A DNA stretch of 48,063 bases from a virus. The notes beneath the pieces are model-generated. The model did no database searches. It saw nothing but the letters and a program-made list of their open reading frames with translations, and was not told the origin of the DNA. Position numbers and translations under genes: made by a program. Numbering within the stretch: position 1 is the stretch's first letter; every line of letters starts with the position of its first letter. Below, one piece after another: positions 25,894 to 33,545 of this stretch. The stretch lies in IMG/VR virus record IMGVR_UViG_3300025728_000005, positions 1 through 48,063 of that record. One strand, given 5' to 3'.

Positions 25894-26435
25894 GGCTTCG
25901 TCTCGCCGGTATAGGTTCGCCACGGCACATTGCGGCCGCTGACCATGAAGCCCCAGTCGCCACGCCACTTGCTGGTGATGAACAGAGTGAATGCGCCTTC
26001 TGGCTGCACGTAGTCGATGCGGTGGTATTCGCCGAACGTCAGTGTCGCGGTATCGCCGGGGCGTCGGATGATTCGCACTCGCCGCGTTACCGACAGAATC
26101 GATTTTGTCCCTTGGCGGATTGCTGGCCGCTCTTCGGTGTAGCCACCACGCATAATGATCGTCCGCGCATTCCACGGGTGAGAGTGCAGGTCGCGGTCAG
26201 CATCCGGGCGCATGATGTGGTGTATACGGATCGACCACGGGAACCACCAGAACTTCGCCTTGTGCGTCTCGCGGCTGTAAGGGTTGAACAGCCACCAGCG
26301 GCCCATGTACATGTCGGAACCGTCGGCGGACATGATGTGCTGGTACGGGGTGCGCTGGGCTCGGGCGATGAGCCAGTTGGCGATGGCTGGGCGGGCAAGC
26401 AGCTTGGCGAACAGGCGCCAGAAGAGATTGATCAT
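25890..26435 (-). CDS. Cupin-like hypothetical protein
   Basis: This 181-residue protein has a hydrophobic, basic start (INLFWRLFAKLLARPAIANWLIA) and a cupin-like core with DLHSHPWNARTIIMRGGYTEE, a His-X-His pair and a later Glu/His (FGEYHRIDYV) that could bind a metal. Such proteins recur in phage early regions with unknown substrate. Its ends overlap both neighbours by four bases. Confidence 0.68.
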   Translation of the reverse strand: MINLFWRLFAKLLARPAIANWLIARAQRTPYQHIMSADGSDMYMGRWWLFNPYSRETHKAKFWWFPWSIRIHHIMRPDADRDLHSHPWNARTIIMRGGYTEERPAIRQGTKSILSVTRRVRIIRRPGDTATLTFGEYHRIDYVQPEGAFTLFITSKWRGDWGFMVSGRNVPWRTYTGETKP

Positions 26436-26800
26436 GGCTTCACCAGTTCAGCAGGGATGGAAACGGTGTCGCCTAGTTTGGCGGCCACGATGGCTCGGCA
26501 GGCTGCGACGATTGGCGATGTGGCGTGCCAGGCGGCAGTGGAATCGGTCCACGCGCACGGATCGCAAACCTCGTCCGAGTAGATGATGCTGATGCGGAAT
26601 CTCTCAATCAGCGGGCCGCACTGACTCCAGTCTTTTGATGGCGATAACCCGAGCCCGCTGGGAGATCGAATATCGTAATAGGTTTTGCTGGGCGTATACA
26701 CCGGCTGGATACTCGCTGTCCATCCAGCTGCTTGCGCCACCGCCCAATCCAGAGCAGGGCCAATCAGGTCGGCAGTCTTCACTTCGGTCATCATATCCAT
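26432..26800 (-). CDS. DUF2591 family phage protein (NinX-like)
   Basis: This 122-residue protein starts at ATG 26800 with GGAG eight bases upstream, directly overlapping the upstream stop. The start VKTADLIGPALDWAVAQAAG and the later CDPCAWTDSTAAWHATSPIVAACRAIVAAKLGD are hallmarks of the DUF2591 family, widespread in phage early regions, function unknown. Confidence 0.78.
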   Translation of the reverse strand: MDMMTEVKTADLIGPALDWAVAQAAGWTASIQPVYTPSKTYYDIRSPSGLGLSPSKDWSQCGPLIERFRISIIYSDEVCDPCAWTDSTAAWHATSPIVAACRAIVAAKLGDTVSIPAELVKP

Positions 26801-26976
26801 CACTCGCTCTCCTGCTGTGCCGCCCGGCACTCCCGGACGATCTTGTAAATGGCCGCCTTGCTCAACCCGAAGCGCTTGGCGGCCTCTTCGGCGCTGTGCG
26901 TCTGGTAGCACTCGATAATCTTGGCGTTGCGTACTGCGTTCTTTCCCGGTTTCGGCCCGGACTTGTGCGTTTTCAT
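26800..26976 (-). CDS. Small HTH protein
   Basis: This 58-residue protein has a basic N-terminus and a helix-turn-helix of the resolvase/transposase type: IIECYQTHSAEEAAKRFGLSKAAIYKIVREC. It begins right after the stop of the pentapeptide-repeat gene and overlaps the next start by one base. Probably a small DNA-binding regulator. Confidence 0.7.
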   Translation of the reverse strand: MKTHKSGPKPGKNAVRNAKIIECYQTHSAEEAAKRFGLSKAAIYKIVRECRAAQQESE

Positions 26977-27645
26977 TCAATCAGCCCCTTTCTCAGGCGC
27001 CTCGTACGGAACGGCAGGCGAGGCCTCAATGATGGTTTTAAGGATTGGCTTCCAGATCGCCCACCAGGCTGATGCGCGCGAATCCATTTCCTGAATCTCT
27101 TCTTCACTGAACGCCCACCACTCAGTCAGCGTGTGGAACTGGCAGCCGATCTGCATCTCGTCCGCTGTGTACGTCACCGGCCAGAGATCGCACTGCACAG
27201 ACTTGATCTGCGACAGATTGCCGACAGCGCCCCAGATTGAAGCGGCGGAGCGCAGGTCGGCGGAGCGCAGGTCGGCGGAGCTCAGGTCGGCGTAGCGCAG
27301 GTCGGCGGAGCTCAGGTCGGCGTAGCGCAGGTCGGCGGAGCTCAGGTCGGCGTAGCGCAGGTCGGCGGAGCGCAGGTCGGCGGAGCGCAGGTTGGCGTAG
27401 CGCAGGTCGGCGGAGCGCAGGTCGGCGGAGCTCAGGTCGGCGTAGCGCAGGTCGGCGGAGCTCAGGTCGGCGGAGCGCAGGTTGGCGTAGCGCAGGTCGG
27501 CGGAGCTCAGGTCGGCGGAGCTCAGGTCGGCGGAGCGCAGGTCGGCGGAGCGCAGGTCGGCGCGTTCGCCGCCCTCTTCATCGTTTAGCCATGCGCTGTG
27601 CTTCTGAATGATCTCGTCAAATTGTTCGGTGGTGAAAGTTCGCAT
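26977..27645 (-). CDS. Pentapeptide repeat protein
   Basis: This 222-residue protein starts at ATG 27645 behind a GGAG ribosome site. An N-terminal helix ([20 protein letters not shown]) leads to 21 tandem pentapeptides, A(D/N)L(R/S)(S/Y), which should fold as a right-handed quadrilateral beta-helix. A C-terminal domain with many Trp ([25 protein letters not shown]) follows. Some pentapeptide proteins mimic DNA and block gyrase (Qnr, MfpA); whether this one does is unknown. The repeat array at the DNA level is almost uniform, a sign of recent slippage expansion. Confidence 0.85.
   Translation of the reverse strand: MRTFTTEQFDEIIQKHSAWLNDEEGGERADLRSADLRSADLSSADLSSADLRYANLRSADLSSADLRYADLSSADLRSADLRYANLRSADLRSADLRYADLSSADLRYADLSSADLRYADLSSADLRSADLRSAASIWGAVGNLSQIKSVQCDLWPVTYTADEMQIGCQFHTLTEWWAFSEEEIQEMDSRASAWWAIWKPILKTIIEASPAVPYEAPEKGAD
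27247..27561. repeat. 21 tandem 15-bp units encoding pentapeptides
   Basis: 315 bases consist of exactly 21 units of the 15-mer GTCGGCGGAGCGCAG and close variants (CTCAG or TAGCG forms; two units with GTTGG). Variation is limited to a few positions, so units probably expand and contract by slippage or recombination. Confidence 0.92.
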
Positions 27646-27673
27646 TGGTCTTACTCCATTGATTTGTGTTTGG

Positions 27674-28564
27674 TTAAAGGGCTGCGAGGGTCCGCTCGTA
27701 CAGCTCGTCATGCTCGGCGGACATTGGCGATTCAGTGTGCTGGCGCTCGGCGACTAGCACGCCGCCCGACAGGAAGCCGGTGACGATCGGTGCGACAGTC
27801 TTGGCCTGTGTCACCAGAAACAGGTGCCCGTCGTTGATCACGCGCAGCTGCGAACGCGGAATCAGGTTGGCCATCATGCGCATGTTGACCAGCGGAATCA
27901 GGGGGTCGTCATTGCCGGCCAGTACCAGCGTCGGCTGCTTGATCTTGTGCAGCCAGTGCGCTGAGGTCCATGCCCAAACCGCCATGGCTTGATAGTAATA
28001 ACCGCGCCCGCTGGGCGATTTCATCTTGCTGGTGTGCGCGGTGGCCAGCGACTTGTCGTAACGGAACGCGCCGCCGTAGATGTCCGGGGCGATGCGTGCA
28101 CCGTGCTCGGGGTCGGTGTAGCGGCGTGGCGAGGCCATCAGGCTCAGCACCTTGAGTGATGGGGGCACCATGGCGACCCCGCAGGAGGTGGCAGCAAGGA
28201 TAAGTCGTCTGCACCGGTGCGGCTGGTCATAGGCGAACTGCTGGGCCAGAAAGCCTCCCCACGACACGCCGATCACGTTGACTTGGTCATAGCCCATCAC
28301 GTCCAGCATCGTGGCGACGGTCTTGGCCATGCCGCGAAAGGTGTACGGCAGCAGCGGAGCCGGCGAACCTCCGACACCGGGCACGTCGAAAGCGATGATT
28401 TCTTGGTCAGGGTCCAGCTCATTGGTGAACGGGATGACCAAGTCCAGCGATGCGCCGATGCCGTTGAACACCACCAGCGGGGTCAGGTGCGATTTACCTG
28501 GGCGAACCGCCGTCCTGATTGACAGCCCATCCACTTGAACAGTGCGGAAAACAAAAGCCTTCAT
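27674..28564 (-). CDS. phaZ: Medium-chain polyhydroxyalkanoate depolymerase PhaZ (phage-borne)
   Basis: This 296-residue alpha/beta hydrolase matches the intracellular mcl-PHA depolymerase of Pseudomonas along its length: [70 protein letters not shown] and [11 protein letters not shown]. The nucleophile is Ser101 in GVSWGG, with Asp220 in NDDP and His247 in DGHLF, one residue offset from the triad I recall for P. putida PhaZ (Ser102/Asp221/His248). It should release hydroxyacids from PHA granules. No signal peptide is seen. ATG 28564 is preceded by CGGAG. The gene has its own promoter and operator and lies behind a terminator, so it is separated from the operon upstream. Confidence 0.9.
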   Translation of the reverse strand: MKAFVFRTVQVDGLSIRTAVRPGKSHLTPLVVFNGIGASLDLVIPFTNELDPDQEIIAFDVPGVGGSPAPLLPYTFRGMAKTVATMLDVMGYDQVNVIGVSWGGFLAQQFAYDQPHRCRRLILAATSCGVAMVPPSLKVLSLMASPRRYTDPEHGARIAPDIYGGAFRYDKSLATAHTSKMKSPSGRGYYYQAMAVWAWTSAHWLHKIKQPTLVLAGNDDPLIPLVNMRMMANLIPRSQLRVINDGHLFLVTQAKTVAPIVTGFLSGGVLVAERQHTESPMSAEHDELYERTLAAL

Positions 28565-28581
28565 TGCGTCGTGCTCCGGTT

Positions 28582-28599
28582 GGTCCTTATTGATGGACT
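28582..28599. promoter_or_regulatory. Operator site 1 (upstream of phaZ)
   Basis: The - strand reads AGTCCATCAATAAGGACC, nine of ten arm bases of the AGTCC-N8-GGACT consensus. It starts one base after the -10 hexamer of the phaZ promoter, so a bound regulator would cover the transcription start. Confidence 0.65.
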
Positions 28600-28600
28600 C

Positions 28601-28629
28601 ACTATGCGCTGACAATCCGATTAGGTCAA
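28601..28629 (-). promoter_or_regulatory. Promoter of phaZ
   Basis: On the - strand TTGACC (28629-28624) is separated by exactly 17 bases from CATAGT (28606-28601), giving a good sigma-70 promoter (five of six and four of six matches). The expected start of transcription, near 28594, falls within the operator palindrome. A second TTGACT lies 12 bases further upstream. Confidence 0.65.
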
Positions 28630-29007
28630 CGAACAAGTCAACGATTCGGACAAAAAGAAACCCGGCGAACCGGGCGGGTTTGGAGCGTTATTCAGATTGA
28701 TGGCGGCGATAGCCTTGGAATAATTTGGATTGTCGCTCAGCATCTTCTGAACACTGTCGCAATCGCCACCAAGAAAGGTGATTCGGTCATAACCAGCCTC
28801 CAGGCAGCAGGCGTAATCGCTGGTCATTGAAGAAAGCAGTGAGCGCATCTGCTCCAGATCCTCTCTGCATTGTCCGAGCAAAAGCATTGTTTCCGCATGA
28901 CTCTCGCAATTCAGCCGGTGCAGTTCTCGTATTTTTTCAAAATCGGCTGCATAGACATATTCGCCCGCTGCGCCTTTGAAGGTGTAACGCTTCACATCGT
29001 TCATCAT
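28621..29007 (-). CDS. Hypothetical protein
   Basis: This 128-residue protein starts at 29007 behind AGAGGGATCA, overlapping the stop of the small gene upstream. It is mostly helical with several Cys (YACCLEAGYD, GGDCDSV). No family recognised. Its 3' end contains the terminator at 28651-28674 and the phaZ promoter, so its last residues (PGSPGFFLSE...) are encoded by control DNA. Confidence 0.62.
   Translation of the reverse strand: MMNDVKRYTFKGAAGEYVYAADFEKIRELHRLNCESHAETMLLLGQCREDLEQMRSLLSSMTSDYACCLEAGYDRITFLGGDCDSVQKMLSDNPNYSKAIAAINLNNAPNPPGSPGFFLSESLTCSLT
28651..28674 (-). terminator. Intrinsic terminator upstream of phaZ
   Basis: On the - strand CCCGG-TTCG-CCGGG, a stable UUCG-type tetraloop hairpin, is followed by TTTCTTTTT. 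It lies inside the end of the preceding gene, so leftward early transcripts should stop here before phaZ. Confidence 0.8.
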
Positions 29008-29153
29008 TGATCCCTCTGGTATTTGGCCTGCCGCATCTTGGAGCAGGCCGAGTGGTTGCCGGATGCGCGATTGCGCTCACAGAATTCGCAGGTTGAAGTT
29101 ATTGCAAGGCGCGGCATGGGTTGGCGCGGGTTGCGGCGTCTGCGTGGGGTCAT
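29004..29153 (-). CDS. Small Cys/His protein (putative zinc knuckle)
   Basis: This 49-residue protein starts at ATG 29153 behind GGAGCAAGC. A very basic N-terminus (TPRRRRNPRQ) is followed by CEFCERN and HSACSK, giving a C-x2-C-x8-H-x2-C pattern for one zinc. It overlaps the next start (ATGATG). Probably a small nucleic-acid-binding protein. Confidence 0.65.
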   Translation of the reverse strand: MTPRRRRNPRQPMPRLAITSTCEFCERNRASGNHSACSKMRQAKYQRDQ

Positions 29154-29169
29154 GCTTGCTCCAGGCCGC

Positions 29170-29553
29170 TCAGGCACGACGAACCTTGAAGTAGATCATC
29201 GCCTTGGCACTATCGAAACACTCGTCTAGTCGCTCGAAAGCCTTGTACTTGGCCTGGCTGCGCGTGCAAGCCCATACGCGAACGATGTATTCGCGATCAA
29301 GCCACCAGCAGCCGTATTTCCCGCCAGCCAAAACTTCCCACTCCTTGAGCGGCAGATTGTCGGTTATTTCGCCGTACTCGATACCGTCAGTTGGGTGGTG
29401 CGGCCTGATGCGCTTCTCGGGGTCTTCATCCAGGCATACGCCTATGTAAGCATTGATCGCGCTCAGGATAACCCCAGGCTTCCCGTAGGCGGTCACTCGA
29501 CGGCCAATCTCGGCAGGAACTTTGTAGTAGTCACGAATATAGGAAAGGCTCAT
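29170..29553 (-). CDS. Hypothetical protein
   Basis: This 127-residue protein begins SLSYIRDYYKVPAEIGRRVTAYGKPGVI and has a small beta domain pattern with an Asp/Glu-rich centre and WWLDREYIVRVWACTRSQAKYKAF. Similar proteins occur in Pseudomonas phage early regions, function unknown. The upstream ribosome site is weak. Confidence 0.68.
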   Translation of the reverse strand: MSLSYIRDYYKVPAEIGRRVTAYGKPGVILSAINAYIGVCLDEDPEKRIRPHHPTDGIEYGEITDNLPLKEWEVLAGGKYGCWWLDREYIVRVWACTRSQAKYKAFERLDECFDSAKAMIYFKVRRA

Positions 29554-29590
29554 GTGTGGCGCTCTCTATGTATAGATTGAATATTGCGGA

Positions 29591-29968
29591 TCAGCCCAGC
29601 ATGTCGATCTGTACCGCCTTGCACTCTTTCTCCCCGATCGGCAGTGGAGCCAACTGCGAATCGCTTGGATTCTTCAGCAGCTCTCGGCGCGATTCATTCT
29701 CGAAGCGACGCGCTACGGATTCGCTGATTCGTATTTTGTGGCGCGGGGGCCGCAGGAACTCGACCAGTTCGGCGTCGGTCATGGCGTCCATCTTGAGGAT
29801 GGCCAGCTGGATGACTTCGCTGATCTCTGGCGTCTTCGAGCGCTCCCGGATGCGATCCATTGCCTCTTCAATGCCTGGCCTAACCCGATGCCGAAGCTCT
29901 TTTTCCGCGACCTTCCCGCGCTTGAGGGCAGCCTTGGCGCTGCGTTCCTTTGTCGTCATCGCGGTCAT
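29591..29968 (-). CDS. Hypothetical helical basic protein
   Basis: This 125-residue protein overlaps the previous stop by four bases. It is Lys/Arg/Glu-rich and mainly helical (KERSAKAALKRGKVAEKELRH; VIQLAILKMDAM; SVARRFENESRRELL). It may bind nucleic acid; no family recognised. Confidence 0.66.
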   Translation of the reverse strand: MTAMTTKERSAKAALKRGKVAEKELRHRVRPGIEEAMDRIRERSKTPEISEVIQLAILKMDAMTDAELVEFLRPPRHKIRISESVARRFENESRRELLKNPSDSQLAPLPIGEKECKAVQIDMLG

Positions 29969-30276
29969 GGCTGCTCACCTGATTGTGGTTTGGCCAGCTT
30001 CTCTATGGTGAATTTGAAGGTGCTAATGTCGTAGCCGCGCGCGATCAACTCTTCTTTAAGTGTTTTGCCGGTGAACAGCTTCGCATCTTCGAAGGCCGCC
30101 ATCATGACCGGCGTGTCTCGCTTGCAGCTGGATATTCCGGCCTCGACATAGTCATCGCGATTGCGCCAGAAGTAGGTCAGCTCGTCGCTGTTGCCGGGCT
30201 CATGCGCCCACACAACCGTGACCCCGCTGATCTTTCCGTCATTCTTCGGTCCGCGGCGACCCTTTGGATATTTCAT
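29965..30276 (-). CDS. Hypothetical protein
   Basis: This 103-residue protein starts at ATG 30276, which overlaps the previous stop; the frame is open to 30327 inside the neighbour. It begins KYPKGRRGPKNDGKISG and contains a WRNRDDYVEAGISSCK segment and a C-terminal helix KTLKEELIARGYD. Unknown function. Confidence 0.66.
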   Translation of the reverse strand: MKYPKGRRGPKNDGKISGVTVVWAHEPGNSDELTYFWRNRDDYVEAGISSCKRDTPVMMAAFEDAKLFTGKTLKEELIARGYDISTFKFTIEKLAKPQSGEQP

Positions 30277-30494
30277 AGCTCGTCGTCCTCGCAAATGTTC
30301 TGCGCCCACTCCATCTGCGAGCGGCACTTGATGATCTGGTTGATGGTGGGCCGGCAGCCGATGCGCACCTTGTCGCGGATGCTGTAGGCCGACGCCTTGA
30401 TCGCTGCGTCAGTGGCGTGAATGCGGTAGGCCAGCAACAGGATGAGGATCGCGTCCATCATGCTGAGCTGGCAGCTTGTAGGAGGTATGTGCAT
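30273..30494 (-). CDS. Hypothetical protein
   Basis: This protein has up to 73 residues from ATG 30494, or 62 from the ATG pair of MMDAILILLLAYRIHATDAA. Neither start has a clear ribosome site. It combines one hydrophobic helix with a basic, Cys-containing part (IRDKVRIGCRPTINQIIKC). Unknown function. Confidence 0.58.
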   Translation of the reverse strand: MHIPPTSCQLSMMDAILILLLAYRIHATDAAIKASAYSIRDKVRIGCRPTINQIIKCRSQMEWAQNICEDDEL

Positions 30495-30566
30495 GGGAAA
30501 GGCCGCTGGGTGGAAGGGTGGTGTATGACTGTCGGCGCCGGGTGGCGACCTTGGAGCTGATGCGTT

Positions 30567-31043
30567 TCACTGCTTAAACTCGATTCCGTAGGTTTTGACT
30601 AGGCGCTCGGTGACATGCCAGGTCAGGCCGATCTGTGCGCGCGCCAGCGACTTGCGGATGCCGATCTCGGCCAGCGCTCGCAGACGCTCGACCAGGGGCG
30701 CGTCCAGCTTCGGATCGACGCAACCATGCCCGCTGCCGTTGTTGCGCAGCGGCTTGCAGATGATTCCGTGCTGTTTGCAGACGGTGTAGACCTGGTGATC
30801 GGTGACGCCCAGCGCCTGCACGATCTTGGTCTTGTTCATGGTCTTGCCCATTTCACGGACCTTTTCGACGAAGGCGCGGTATTCCAGTTCCTCGGGCGAG
30901 ATAACCGGCTCGGTGCGCGACGGGCGCGGCTCAAACGTTGGCGGGGCCAAATGCTCAATCTTGCCGCCAGAGCGGAAGAAGGCGTCCGTGGCAGCGGCCA
31001 GTTCGGATCGATAGACCTGTCTGGTGTCGTTGTATTGGTTCAT
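30567..31043 (-). CDS. HTH protein, paralogue A
   Basis: This 158-residue protein shares its plan with the next gene upstream. Common parts: an N-terminal FFRSGGKIEHLAPPTF motif, a central helix-turn-helix around MNKTKIVQALGVTDHQVYTVCKQHGI, and a second one near the C-terminus (GIRKSLARAQIGLTWHVTERLVKTYGIEF). Likely a DNA-binding regulator. Starts one base after the stop of its paralogue. Confidence 0.7.
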   Translation of the reverse strand: MNQYNDTRQVYRSELAAATDAFFRSGGKIEHLAPPTFEPRPSRTEPVISPEELEYRAFVEKVREMGKTMNKTKIVQALGVTDHQVYTVCKQHGIICKPLRNNGSGHGCVDPKLDAPLVERLRALAEIGIRKSLARAQIGLTWHVTERLVKTYGIEFKQ

Positions 31044-31044
31044 G

Positions 31045-31653
31045 TCAGTGTGCTCGGGAGTTGAAGGCCTTCGGATAATCGATATTGAACCTGGCCAGGA
31101 TGCGCAGGAATGGCTTGAAGGTGAGCCCGGAATTCTCCATGGCCTTGCTACGGGTAAGCCCGGCTTTCATGAAGGCCTTGATGCGTTTGGCCAGGTCGGC
31201 GTCATTCGCGCCATCGACACCGCCACGCGTGTAGCCTGCTGGCTGGAACTTGAAACCATGCTCCTTTGCCATAGAGAACAGAGTCTTTCGCGACAGTCCG
31301 GTGCGCAGGATCGCTTGTGAGTAGTTCATGGTTTCAGCGAGCTTCTTGACCTGCTCAACAAGCTCTGCTCGAGCCCTTTCGGCAATTTCGGCTCGCTCTT
31401 CGCGTTCGATTTCGCGCAAGGTCATTTTTGTGACCTTTTCGGGTTCGGCTACAGCCTTGGGCGTCAATGGTTTGGCGGCCTTTCTGCGAGGCGGCGGTTC
31501 ATGCCTCGCGGGTGGCGGCACGAAACTCGGCCCCTGCAACACCTCAATAACCCCGCCCTTTCTCAAGAAATCCCGCTCAAGCATTGCGATCTCATAGCTC
31601 CTGGCCGCGTTCTCTTTGACCATGTTCAATTCGGTGCTGACGTATGCGCTCAT
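31045..31653 (-). CDS. HTH protein, paralogue B
   Basis: This 202-residue protein is the larger copy of the pair: FLRKGGVIEVLQGPSF, then a Lys/Glu-rich helix of about 45 residues missing in copy A, then MNYSQAILRTGLSRKTLFSMAKEHGF and GLTRSKAMENSGLTFKPFLRIL. Both HTH units align with copy A. It follows a terminator, so it probably has its own promoter or depends on read-through. Confidence 0.7.
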   Translation of the reverse strand: MSAYVSTELNMVKENAARSYEIAMLERDFLRKGGVIEVLQGPSFVPPPARHEPPPRRKAAKPLTPKAVAEPEKVTKMTLREIEREERAEIAERARAELVEQVKKLAETMNYSQAILRTGLSRKTLFSMAKEHGFKFQPAGYTRGGVDGANDADLAKRIKAFMKAGLTRSKAMENSGLTFKPFLRILARFNIDYPKAFNSRAH

Positions 31654-31670
31654 GGCGACCTCGCTTTCGG

Positions 31671-31702
31671 CCCCAAAAGAAAAGGGCGCTCTATTGGCGC
31701 CC
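31671..31702 (-). terminator. Intrinsic terminator after the recombination operon
   Basis: On the - strand GGGCGC pairs with GCGCCC (31697-31702 with 31684-31689) around seven bases, followed by TTTTCTTTTGGGG. It lies between the exonuclease gene and HTH paralogue B, dividing the leftward operon. Confidence 0.82.
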
Positions 31703-31721
31703 AGTTGGTTGGATTGGCTGA

Positions 31722-32393
31722 TTACTTCTTCAGCGCTTTGATCAGGTACGGATCGACGTCGGCCTGGCCGAGTAGCCAGCGCTTATAGTCGGCAGGGATG
31801 TCGGCGATTTTCGATCCGGCGTGCTTGCCGAAGCGGATCACGGTCGGGATGCGTGCCTCTTCTGAGATTTCCCACAACCGTTCCCAGCTTCCCAGTTCCT
31901 GACCGGGCTCAAAATTCAGGCAATTAATGATCGCGATCAGCAGTCGGCGGCAGTTGTGCACGTCGTCGAGCGCAGCGTGAGCGTTCTTCAGCAGCTCTCG
32001 CGCCTGGTCCCGGTAGTGCAGGTAGATCATCGCCGATTGGCTGTGCGAGTCAGCATCCGGCCAGAGCGAACGGCTCAGCGCCTGGGTGCAGATGCGTTTC
32101 ACGTCAGGCTGACCGATCACGCCCCAGTCATAGTCGACGTTGTGGCCGATGATGTAGGTGGTGCCGGCGGGAAGTGCGAACTCGGTGTGCGGCGGGCAGT
32201 CGACCAGATCCTCGTCGAGGATGTGCGCGGTAGCCATGGCACCAAGTTCAATCGGCTTTGATGGCTTGTAGCGCTGAAGGAATTGCTCAGCGACCGTCAG
32301 CGTCTGGATGCTTTCCAGTCGAAGCCATGCCGCCTCAGTTGGCTGCGGCTCTTTCAGGCCGGTTGTTTCGAAGTCGAGGATAATTGCTGTCAT
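31722..32393 (-). CDS. DnaQ-like 3'-5' exonuclease, ExoX type
   Basis: This 223-residue protein is a DEDDh exonuclease: IILDFETTG with the first Asp/Glu pair at residues 7 and 9, GHNVDYDWG (Asp of motif II) and HAALDDVHNCR (His and Asp of motif III). A C-terminal DUF3820-like domain (VIRFGKHAGSKIADIPADYKRWLL) is shared with ExoX-type phage nucleases. An ATG three codons upstream at 32402 is possible; both have weak ribosome sites. It probably trims DNA ends during recombination with ERF and SSB. Confidence 0.83.
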   Translation of the reverse strand: MTAIILDFETTGLKEPQPTEAAWLRLESIQTLTVAEQFLQRYKPSKPIELGAMATAHILDEDLVDCPPHTEFALPAGTTYIIGHNVDYDWGVIGQPDVKRICTQALSRSLWPDADSHSQSAMIYLHYRDQARELLKNAHAALDDVHNCRRLLIAIINCLNFEPGQELGSWERLWEISEEARIPTVIRFGKHAGSKIADIPADYKRWLLGQADVDPYLIKALKK

Positions 32394-32441
32394 GTATGTC
32401 ATCCGTTTTCAGTGTGATGGGATGGTGGCTCGAGCGAGGAT

Positions 32442-32897
32442 CTAGAACGGGATTTCTGGATCGTATTGCGAGTCATCGGGCTGCTGCGCTGATTGCTGGC
32501 TCCGTTGCTGCGATTGTTGACGCGACGCCGATTGCTGCTGGTCGCCATCCTGCGGCTTGCCGCCGAGCAGCTGCATGGTACCCTGCATATCCACGATGAT
32601 TTCCGTGGTGTAACGCTTGACCCCATCCTTCTCCCATTCACGGGTTTGCAGCTTGCCTTCGATGTACACCTGCGAGCCTTTACGCAGGTACTCCCCGGCA
32701 ATCTCGGCGACCTTACCGAACAGACAGACCCTATGCCATTCGGTTTTTTCGACCTTCTGGCCGGTTTGCTTGTCGGTCCACTGTTCGCTGGTGGCCAGGC
32801 TCAGATTTGTTACTGCGTTGCCGTTGGGCATGTAGCGAACTTCAGGATCCTGTCCGCATGTGCCGACCAAAATTACTTTATTGATGCCGCGTGCCAT
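32442..32897 (-). CDS. ssb: Single-stranded DNA-binding protein
   Basis: This 151-residue SSB has the OB-fold start [18 protein letters not shown], the [32 protein letters not shown] core, a Gln/Ser-rich linker and the acidic tip DPEIPF that binds partner proteins. It covers single strands in phage replication and recombination. It sits between ERF and the exonuclease. Confidence 0.93.
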   Translation of the reverse strand: MARGINKVILVGTCGQDPEVRYMPNGNAVTNLSLATSEQWTDKQTGQKVEKTEWHRVCLFGKVAEIAGEYLRKGSQVYIEGKLQTREWEKDGVKRYTTEIIVDMQGTMQLLGGKPQDGDQQQSASRQQSQQRSQQSAQQPDDSQYDPEIPF

Positions 32898-32946
32898 ATT
32901 TCTCTACCTCGATTTGATACCCCGGCACCGGCCGGGGCTTGATTGG

Positions 32947-33537
32947 TTATGCCGCTTGGCCCTGTGGTGCCAGTTCAGCCTTACGCTTGTCTTTTGCCTT
33001 GCCGAAGGTCTCGCCCATTTTCTTGTTGTTCGCGTCCTTCGCTGCTGCAAGGCCGGCGTCGAATGCATTTTTCAGCGACGCCATGTCCGGCGCCTTGGCG
33101 ATGTCAGCAATCATGGCTGTCCAGTCGTACTGGTTCGTCGATTGCTGCCGGCTCTGCTGCTGAGCCCCTGTCGTCGAATCGAGTGCGTCGTGCTCGACGA
33201 TTTCCAGCGCCGTCACATACAGGTAGCGCCGCTGGTAGGTCTCAACTGCGCCGATGTTCTGGACTTCGTGGCAGCCCTTGAGCGCCGCACTGCCCATCGG
33301 GCTGGTGAACTCGACAGACGTGCCGTCTTCCACGTCCACAACCTTCAGGGTGGCAAGCTCAACCCCGAACGAGACGATCCCGCACAGACCCTTCTCTTTG
33401 AAAAGGTCATTGATTGCCGGCAGGAAGTCGCCCAGCTCGAAGTAGCTGTAGCCAGCAAACTTGTTCTCGCCGGTCTTTTTCAGGGTCATGCGCTGCATTT
33501 CGCAGCGGGCTTCTTGGAGCTTTTTGTAGACGCTCAT
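32947..33537 (-). CDS. ERF family single-strand annealing protein
   Basis: This 196-residue protein starts at ATG 33537 behind GAGGTGC. The ERF pattern is clear: YKKLQEARCEMQRMTLKKTGENKF, YSYFELGDFLPAINDLFKEKGL, then GAVETYQRRYLYVTALEI. The C-terminal part is a Gln-rich link and a Lys/Ala-rich helix. It anneals complementary strands in phage recombination together with SSB. Confidence 0.9.
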   Translation of the reverse strand: MSVYKKLQEARCEMQRMTLKKTGENKFAGYSYFELGDFLPAINDLFKEKGLCGIVSFGVELATLKVVDVEDGTSVEFTSPMGSAALKGCHEVQNIGAVETYQRRYLYVTALEIVEHDALDSTTGAQQQSRQQSTNQYDWTAMIADIAKAPDMASLKNAFDAGLAAAKDANNKKMGETFGKAKDKRKAELAPQGQAA

Positions 33538-33545
33538 GGCGCACC

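Noticed and set aside
27247-27561. CRISPR-like repeat array
   Set aside because: Units are contiguous 15-mers without spacers and encode pentapeptides.
27237-27611. Open frame on the + strand with Arg-Arg-Ser-Ala-Gly repeats
   Set aside because: It is the complement of the pentapeptide repeat array; any frame stays open over such a repeat. The - strand product has a real fold and ribosome site.
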